NCBI RefSeq assembly: GCF_001424945.1
Contig: NZ_LMCW01000068.1
Coordinates: 63,318 to 127,317, forward strand
Length of the DNA stretch: 64,000 nt
Direction: 5' to 3'
From: Rhizobium sp. Root1203
Lineage (GTDB): Bacteria; Pseudomonadota; Alphaproteobacteria; Rhizobiales; Rhizobiaceae
The position numbers were made by a program, and so were the translations under genes. This document shows, one piece after another, positions 59,563 through 64,000 of this stretch (position 1 is the stretch's first letter; every line of letters begins with the position of its first letter). Below the pieces are notes generated by a model. It saw only the letters and a program-made list of their open reading frames with translations. It was not told the DNA's origin and did not search any database.

Positions 59563-60849
59563 TTACCTCATGTACAGTCCGGCGGTGACCTTGATCAGGT
59601 CGCCGGGCTGCAGTGCGGTATTCTCCTGCACCGGAATTTCCTTCGGCTGTCCATCGACGTCGCGAATGATCGAGTAGGCAATGCTCGCTGCACCGCTGGT
59701 GTTGTCGAAACGCGCCGCATCGGTCGACTGCGTGAGCGCCTCGGACATCAGCGAATTGCTGGTCGCAAGCTTGAGATTGAGTTCGTCGAGCTGCGCATCG
59801 GCATTCTGGAGTTCCTGCGCAATCTGGGCATCCCGATCGTTTCGAAGCGTGATCTCATCCTGATTGGCCTTGCTGATGTCCTGCTTGGCCTTCAGCGAAT
59901 TGGTGTCGATATCGAGAAGCGTCGCCTCGATATCGGCGGCACGCTGTTCTGCCGCCATCTTCCGGGCGCTCAGCGCCAGGCCCTTCTCCGCCAGATCCTC
60001 GACCTTGTCGCGATCTTCCGTTGCCAGCTGAAGCTGCCGGCTCTGCGTTTCGGTCTTCTTGGCCAGCGTCTCGACTTCGCTCTGCAGCAGTGCCCGCAGA
60101 TCGTCGAGGGCCTGAAGCTGCAGCGTCAGCCGCTTCTTGCGCGACGTCATCAGCGCCGCCTCGCTTGCGACCAGTGCCTTGGCCTCGGGCTTGTCCTGAA
60201 GCTCCTTCGGCATTTCGAAGGAATCCTGGTTTGCCGCTTCGGCACGCAGGCGGGCCTGCTTCACGAGCAGCCGTGCCCGGTCGGCCATGTAGACGACAGC
60301 GTCGCCCTTGGCATTGATGAAGTCTCGGGCGAACCGCTGGCCCGCTTCCGCGCGGCGGAGCCCGCCGGCAATGCTCACGGCTTTGACGACAGTGAGATTC
60401 GGAGCGAACGGATACTCGCCCGGCTTTTCGATATCGCCGGACAGGTAGACAGGCCGGAACTGCGACAGCTCGACGGAGGCCGACGGCCGATCCTTCAGGG
60501 CGAATTTCTTCTGCAGCGCCGAACCGATCTCCTGTGAAATCGCATCCGTCGTCTTGCCGGAAGCCGGCATGTCGCCGACGAACGGCAGGGAAATGCTTCC
60601 GGACGGGCCGACCGTGTAATCCCCGCTGATGACCGACCAGTCGCGTATCGTTCCATCGGCTGTCTGCCATTCTGCCACGCGAATGGCGAGCTTATCCATC
60701 ACCCCAAGGCGGTATTCGTCCGCGCTGACAATGCATGAGGACAGCAGAAAGGCACCCAATCCGGCCGCAACCGCGATACCGGATTGTACAGCACGGGTTC
60801 GCCCGGCCTTGCCATACCCGGCCTTGCCATCGATGAAGCGTTTTTTCAT
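59563..60849 (-). CDS. exoF: ExoF-like polysaccharide export outer-membrane-associated protein
   Basis: A 428-residue protein. The N-terminus has a hydrophobic stretch ending LLSSC (C39), a plausible lipobox. The Poly_export domain (about 43-125, EYRLGVMDKLAIRV, then GDYTVGPSGSISLPFVGDM) and an SLBB domain (VYLSGDIEKPGEYPFAPNLTVVKAVSIAGGL) are followed by a long coiled coil (about 205-370). A final ALQPGDLIKV marks a second SLBB-type end. ExoF is needed for succinoglycan production and export. I chose ATG 60849 (MKKRFIDGK); an earlier ATG at 60876 is possible. Confidence 0.92.
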   Translation of the reverse strand: MKKRFIDGKAGYGKAGRTRAVQSGIAVAAGLGAFLLSSCIVSADEYRLGVMDKLAIRVAEWQTADGTIRDWSVISGDYTVGPSGSISLPFVGDMPASGKTTDAISQEIGSALQKKFALKDRPSASVELSQFRPVYLSGDIEKPGEYPFAPNLTVVKAVSIAGGLRRAEAGQRFARDFINAKGDAVVYMADRARLLVKQARLRAEAANQDSFEMPKELQDKPEAKALVASEAALMTSRKKRLTLQLQALDDLRALLQSEVETLAKKTETQSRQLQLATEDRDKVEDLAEKGLALSARKMAAEQRAADIEATLLDIDTNSLKAKQDISKANQDEITLRNDRDAQIAQELQNADAQLDELNLKLATSNSLMSEALTQSTDAARFDNTSGAASIAYSIIRDVDGQPKEIPVQENTALQPGDLIKVTAGLYMR

Positions 60850-60924
60850 ATCTTTACCCGTATGTCGGCACGACAAAGCCTAAGGCGTTGCCGCGCAGTT
60901 TCTCGTTGAGCTTTGGATACGCGG

Positions 60925-61605
60925 CTAGTAGCTGCCGCGTTGGGCGCAAACCGCGGGGATGGTGCGTGCGATGATCACGACATCCCGGACCAGCGACCAG
61001 TTTTCGACATAGTGCGTGTCGAAAGCGACGCGAGCTGCATAAGAGACATCGTTGCGTCCGCTCACCTGCCAGAGGCCGGTCAGACCGGGGCGCGACTGCA
61101 AATAGTAGACCGCCGCATGCTCGTACATCTCAAGTTCGTCTTGAACGACGGGACGCGGACCGACGATGCTCATTTCGCCGCGAATGATATTGAAGAGCTG
61201 TGGCAGCTCATCGAGGCTCAACTTGCGCAACACCGCACCGACAGCCGTGACCCTGGGGTCATGCTGCAGTTTGCGCGTTGCACGCCATTCTTCCATGGCC
61301 TGGGGATTGTTCCGCAGGTAGTCCTGCAGGACCTTGTCCCCGTTGGTGACCATTGTCCGGAATTTCAGGCAACGGAACTCCTGGCCATTGTGGCCGATAC
61401 GGCGATGCCCATAGAAGGCCGGACCTTTGTCCGACAGCTTCACAAGCAACATCACCATCAAAAAAATCGGGCTTAGGAAGACAAGCCCGAGGAAGGCAGC
61501 GGACACATCGAATGCCCGTTTTGCGAAACCGCCCGTGGGCGGAAACACGCTTTCATGAACTGCGCCATAAAATGGCGAACTGTCCGATCTCGTCGCAGAC
61601 TTCAT
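60925..61605 (-). CDS. exoY: ExoY-type undecaprenyl-phosphate galactosephosphotransferase
   Basis: A 226-residue bacterial sugar transferase that starts the repeat unit by moving galactose-1-phosphate from UDP-galactose to undecaprenyl phosphate. A single membrane helix (about 32-54, FDVSAAFLGLVFLSPIFLM) precedes the catalytic block with FRCLKFRTMV, LRKLSLDELPQLFNIIRGEMSIVGPRP and SRPGLTGLWQVSGRND. The short N-terminus, lacking the extra membrane spans of WbaP, is typical of ExoY. GTGGAG precedes ATG 61605. It heads the exoYFQZ run. Confidence 0.95.
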   Translation of the reverse strand: MKSATRSDSSPFYGAVHESVFPPTGGFAKRAFDVSAAFLGLVFLSPIFLMVMLLVKLSDKGPAFYGHRRIGHNGQEFRCLKFRTMVTNGDKVLQDYLRNNPQAMEEWRATRKLQHDPRVTAVGAVLRKLSLDELPQLFNIIRGEMSIVGPRPVVQDELEMYEHAAVYYLQSRPGLTGLWQVSGRNDVSYAARVAFDTHYVENWSLVRDVVIIARTIPAVCAQRGSY

Positions 61606-62372
61606 AGAGGTAACTCCACTTATGTTTGCCGTTTGGTCGGTGGCTCAGGACGCTGAGGTAGCGCTGACGAGTTCGAAGTGTATGAGCGGAATTTGTTTTT
61701 TTAAGCCACATTTTTAAAACCAATTGTTTTCGAAGGGTTTTGGCAACGTTTGTTCAACTTTTTGTTTTTCAGATATTACTGAAATAGCTATACATCCGGC
61801 GGACTTCCTTGAAATAACCTTGATGCGTTGTAATAAAACTTTCGGACATTGCTTCCGCCGCCAAAGCTACTGAAGTCTAGGTCGTTGCGGTAGATCGGTG
61901 CGAAGTCATCGTTTGCATCAACGGCTTCTGCATCGGACAGGTTTTTGATCTTGGCGCGCGCCAATTTATTGCATCGCAGCATTAATTTTGCGATGCACTC
62001 ACAAATCGTTTGAAATTAAAACTGTGTAATAAAAGTTGAACGTACAACGCTATCTACGCGCTCCCCGGAGACGGAAATGTGGCACGAACAGGAACGTGTA
62101 TTGCCAAATTCGTCGCAACCATTGCGCATAACGCAACTTTAATGATGTTGCGTGTTTCGCGCTGTTCGGCACCGTTAAGTGGCATTTTTACCAATCGCCG
62201 GAACAAACATTTAAGATCGTGCTTGTACTACCGGGCCGTGGACGCAAAAAACGTCTCCAGAGCTTCTGTTGCAAGGCGAAGTCCTGTAAACATAACTACA
62301 CAAGGGTCCTGGGGAAGCGTTCGTATTCAATGGATGTTCATTGAACGAGGCGCCCCGATGGGGAGGCAACAC
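61606..62372. promoter_or_regulatory. Divergent exoY / exoX control region
   Basis: This 767-bp gap is clearly more AT-rich than its surroundings, especially 61680-61800 and 61960-62060. A perfect 8-bp inverted repeat, GCATCGCA (61971-61978) and TGCGATGC (61989-61996), lies near its middle. Divergent exoX/exoY spacers in Sinorhizobium hold several promoters and bind the MucR and other regulators; the same role is likely here. A 64-codon minus-strand frame (61788-61982) has coding-like codons but no ribosome site; I do not call it a gene. Confidence 0.6.
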
Positions 62373-62642
62373 ATGTATGCACCTCGCGTTTTTGTCAGCA
62401 TGCTCGGCGCACTGGGCGTTTTTGCTGTCGCGACCTATTTGCTGAGCGGCTCCGTCTCCGGCACCCTCATCAAGACGGTGATTTGCGCGATCCTCCTGCA
62501 GGCCGGCTATTTCGGCGGTGTTTTGTATCTTGTCTGGAAAGAATCCAAGAGCCGCGTCAAACAGGCTGCCCCCAGCCGAAGCGAAGAGCCTGAGAAGCTG
62601 CAAGTGACGCCTTTCAACGGCTCAGAGCCCTTCAACCGCTAG
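62373..62642 (+). CDS. exoX: Exopolysaccharide production repressor ExoX
   Basis: An 89-residue inner-membrane protein. The start MYAPRVFVSMLGALGVFAVATYLL and the two helices (about 6-24 and 30-54) match ExoX/Psi of Sinorhizobium and Rhizobium. Following YLVWKESKSR is a cytosolic polar tail. ExoX lowers succinoglycan output after translation, thought to act on ExoY, with the exoX/exoY ratio setting the amount. GGGAGGCAACAC precedes ATG 62373. It is divergent from exoY as in Sinorhizobium. Confidence 0.88.
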   Translation: MYAPRVFVSMLGALGVFAVATYLLSGSVSGTLIKTVICAILLQAGYFGGVLYLVWKESKSRVKQAAPSRSEEPEKLQVTPFNGSEPFNR

Positions 62643-62772
62643 GCCCCGCCGCCCGAATATTTTCCCGAGCGTTGAGCTTTGGAACCCCTCTCCGTAACAT
62701 CATGTGAACCGGCATGCGTTGTCTGCTGCGCTCCGACGTCTTAGTTCTGGGGCGAAACAACGGAGGTAAAGC

Positions 62773-63774
62773 GTGGCTCATACGGCTAGCATATGTGTGA
62801 TCATCGCCGCAAAGAACGCGGCCGATACGATCCGGACCGCTGTGAAATCGGCTCTTCTCGAGCCGGAGGTTGCCGAAGTTGTGGTTGTCGACGACGGGTC
62901 GGACGACGGCACCGCCGAGGTGGCAAGGCATGCGGACGACGCCAGTGGCAGACTGACCGTTGTCAGGTTCGAAAAGAACAAAGGGCCGTCGGCCGCCCGC
63001 AACCACGCAATCGAAATCTCCTCTGCGCCCCTGATCGCAATTCTCGATGCCGACGACTTCTTCTTTGCCGGGCGCTTCCGCCGCATGCTCGCGGAAGATG
63101 ACTGGGAGTTCGTCGCCGACAACATCGCCTTCGTCGACGCCGAAACCGCAGACCAAGCGCCTCAGAAGCTCGATCGGTTCGCGGAGAACCCGCTTTTTCT
63201 CGACCTTGCGACCTTCGTGGATGGCAACATTTCCAAACGCGGCGTCCGGCGCGGCGAGATCGGCTTCCTGAAGCCCGTCATGCGAAGGAGCTTTCTCGAC
63301 AAGCACGCGCTCCGATACCGGGAAGACATGCGCCTCGGAGAAGACTACGACCTCTACATCCGCGCCCTGGCAAACTGCGCACGCTACAAGGTCATCCATA
63401 GCTGCGGCTATGGAGCCGTCGTGCGGGGCGATTCCCTGAGCGGTAGTCACCGCACCGAAGACCTCGGCCGGCTGTACGAGGCGGACCGGGCGTTGCTGCA
63501 GGCCTTCGCCCTGCCGCCGCAGGCCGCCGAAGCGGTAAGGCGGCACGAGCGGCACGTCCGCCGCAAGTACGAATTGCGCCGGTTTCTCGACATAAAGGGG
63601 CGATCCGGCCCTGCCGCCGCAATCGCCTATGTCGCGGCACGCCCCTCGGCCTTCCCCGCAATCGCGGCCGGCATCCTGTCGGACAAGACCGAACGCTGGC
63701 GCAATCCGACCGGCGTATCGGTCACCGCGCGAGGCGACCGGCTGAGATATCTTCTGGACGCTCCCACGAAGTAG
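62773..63774 (+). CDS. exoU: Family 2 glycosyltransferase, ExoU-like
   Basis: A 333-residue GT-A fold transferase. The nucleotide-sugar site is visible as CVIIAAKNAADTIRTAV, VVVVDDGSDDGTAEV and the metal-binding AILDADDFFFAGRF (DxD). The acceptor-side motif is RLGEDYDLYIRAL, with ED-Y typical of GT2. The C-terminal 90 residues are an Arg-rich helical tail. GTG 62773 has GGAGG 6 nt upstream. In Sinorhizobium meliloti the gene next to exoX is exoU, which adds a glucose to the growing succinoglycan side chain; sequence and position agree, but ExoO or ExoW homologues cannot be fully excluded. Confidence 0.72.
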   Translation: MAHTASICVIIAAKNAADTIRTAVKSALLEPEVAEVVVVDDGSDDGTAEVARHADDASGRLTVVRFEKNKGPSAARNHAIEISSAPLIAILDADDFFFAGRFRRMLAEDDWEFVADNIAFVDAETADQAPQKLDRFAENPLFLDLATFVDGNISKRGVRRGEIGFLKPVMRRSFLDKHALRYREDMRLGEDYDLYIRALANCARYKVIHSCGYGAVVRGDSLSGSHRTEDLGRLYEADRALLQAFALPPQAAEAVRRHERHVRRKYELRRFLDIKGRSGPAAAIAYVAARPSAFPAIAAGILSDKTERWRNPTGVSVTARGDRLRYLLDAPTK

Positions 63775-63786
63775 CCCAGCTACTTC
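63768..63786. terminator. Hairpin between exoU-like gene and the convergent right-edge gene
   Basis: GAAGTAGC (63768-63775) and GCTACTTC (63779-63786) form a perfect 8-bp stem with a CCA loop overlapping the exoU-like stop codon. The word GCTACTTC occurs again at 63811-63818 at the end of the convergent gene. There is no T run. Confidence 0.45.
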
Positions 63787-63811
63787 GGAAATAGCCCAGC
63801 TGCCAGCCTGG

Positions 63812-64000
63812 CTACTTCGCAAGCTTTCCAGCAGCAAGCTGCAACGCGCTCTGCAGCAGGCGAGGATCCTGAAACAGCCAGCGCGCAAGCAGGCCGAAAT
63901 CAGGACGACGGCGCCGGCGAAGCAGTCCGACCTGGCTCCAGAGCGCCTGCTTTCTCGCCTGGTTCTTGTGCGCCTTGATGGTGGCGACCTCGCGCGGCCG
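63812..64000 (-). CDS. 3' end of an unidentified gene at the right edge
   Basis: The minus strand is open from the right edge to a TAG at 63812-63814, giving 62 residues that begin RPREVATIKAHKNQARKQAL and end LQSALQLAAGKLAK. The composition is helical and Arg/Lys/Leu-rich. Codon use is like the neighbouring genes, so this is probably the real C-terminus of a gene entering from the right, convergent on the exoU-like gene. In the succinoglycan cluster exoV or exoW would be expected here, but the fragment is too short to identify. Confidence 0.5.
   Translation of the reverse strand, partial: RPREVATIKAHKNQARKQALWSQVGLLRRRRRPDFGLLARWLFQDPRLLQSALQLAAGKLAK

Noticed and set aside
61788..61982. 64-codon minus-strand ORF in the exoX/exoY spacer
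   Set aside because: Codons look plausible, but there is no ribosome site and I recognise no family; kept only as an observation.
1..64000. tRNA/rRNA genes, CRISPR arrays, insertion sequences, prophage
   Set aside because: I looked for cloverleaf-like segments, regular spaced repeats, transposase or integrase sequences and found none that I can support. The DUF2793 gene is the only phage-like trace and stands alone.

Overview
The window is a GC-rich (roughly 60%) stretch of an alphaproteobacterial chromosome from the Rhizobiaceae, most like Sinorhizobium/Ensifer or a close relative such as Shinella. Support comes from the CtrA/ChpT/SciP cell-cycle genes, the DUF1134 envelope gene eipA, an RpoH with the alphaproteobacterial sequence, the noeK-manC-rkpK sugar-nucleotide genes, and an exoX/exoY/exoF/exoQ/exoZ block of succinoglycan type. 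I see no tRNA, rRNA, CRISPR array, insertion sequence or prophage. The sequence is dense and looks like core genome, with an efflux-rich accessory stretch at 38-57 kb.

Layout. 0-1.5 kb: the tail of an acyltransferase and a D-2-hydroxyacid dehydrogenase. 1.6-7.2 kb: a complete branched-chain amino acid ABC importer (livHMGF, a DUF6867 gene, livK) on the minus strand, ended by a textbook terminator. 7.6-10.3 kb: cysQ, an isolated DUF2793 gene and a LuxR-type regulator. 10.7-15.2 kb: a cell-cycle neighbourhood with sciP, a FliJ-like gene, ctrA with a GANTC-rich promoter, an atypical receiver-domain protein, chpT and eipA. 15.3-24.7 kb: housekeeping genes (a membrane coiled-coil protein, trmH-like methyltransferase, rluD, rpoH, an arginase-family gene that seems to start at CTG, a large acidic membrane protein, purA). 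24.9-29.5 kb: a DMT permease, a GNAT enzyme, a two-gene hydrolase/ring-cleavage dioxygenase operon and ung. 29.7-34 kb: phosphomannomutase, ManC and UDP-glucose dehydrogenase, which supply GDP-mannose and UDP-glucuronate. 34-38.4 kb: a GGDEF-EAL protein, two C4-acid-sugar dehydrogenases and a VOC protein.

38.5-57.2 kb is an efflux and stress island: two RND pumps, an EmrAB pump with its MarR regulator, two LysR regulators next to SDR or hydrolase genes, and a 3-methyladenine DNA glycosylase. In the first RND operon the adaptor and permease genes are separated by a palindrome-rich element like the Rhizobium intergenic mosaic repeats. An esterase-like protein upstream of that pump has lost its nucleophile serine.

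57.2-64 kb is the exopolysaccharide block exoZ-exoQ-exoF-exoY, facing exoX and an ExoU-like glycosyltransferase across a 0.77-kb AT-rich regulatory gap. ExoY starts the lipid-linked repeat unit, the glycosyltransferase extends it, ExoF and ExoQ export and polymerise it, ExoZ probably acetylates it, and ExoX restrains ExoY. A 62-codon 3' end of another gene enters from the right edge.

No wholly new multi-gene system is evident. The best leads are the CTG-started arginase-like gene, the atypical receiver between ctrA and chpT, the serine-less esterase homologue, and the DUF2793 protein with a possible C1q/TNF-like tail domain.
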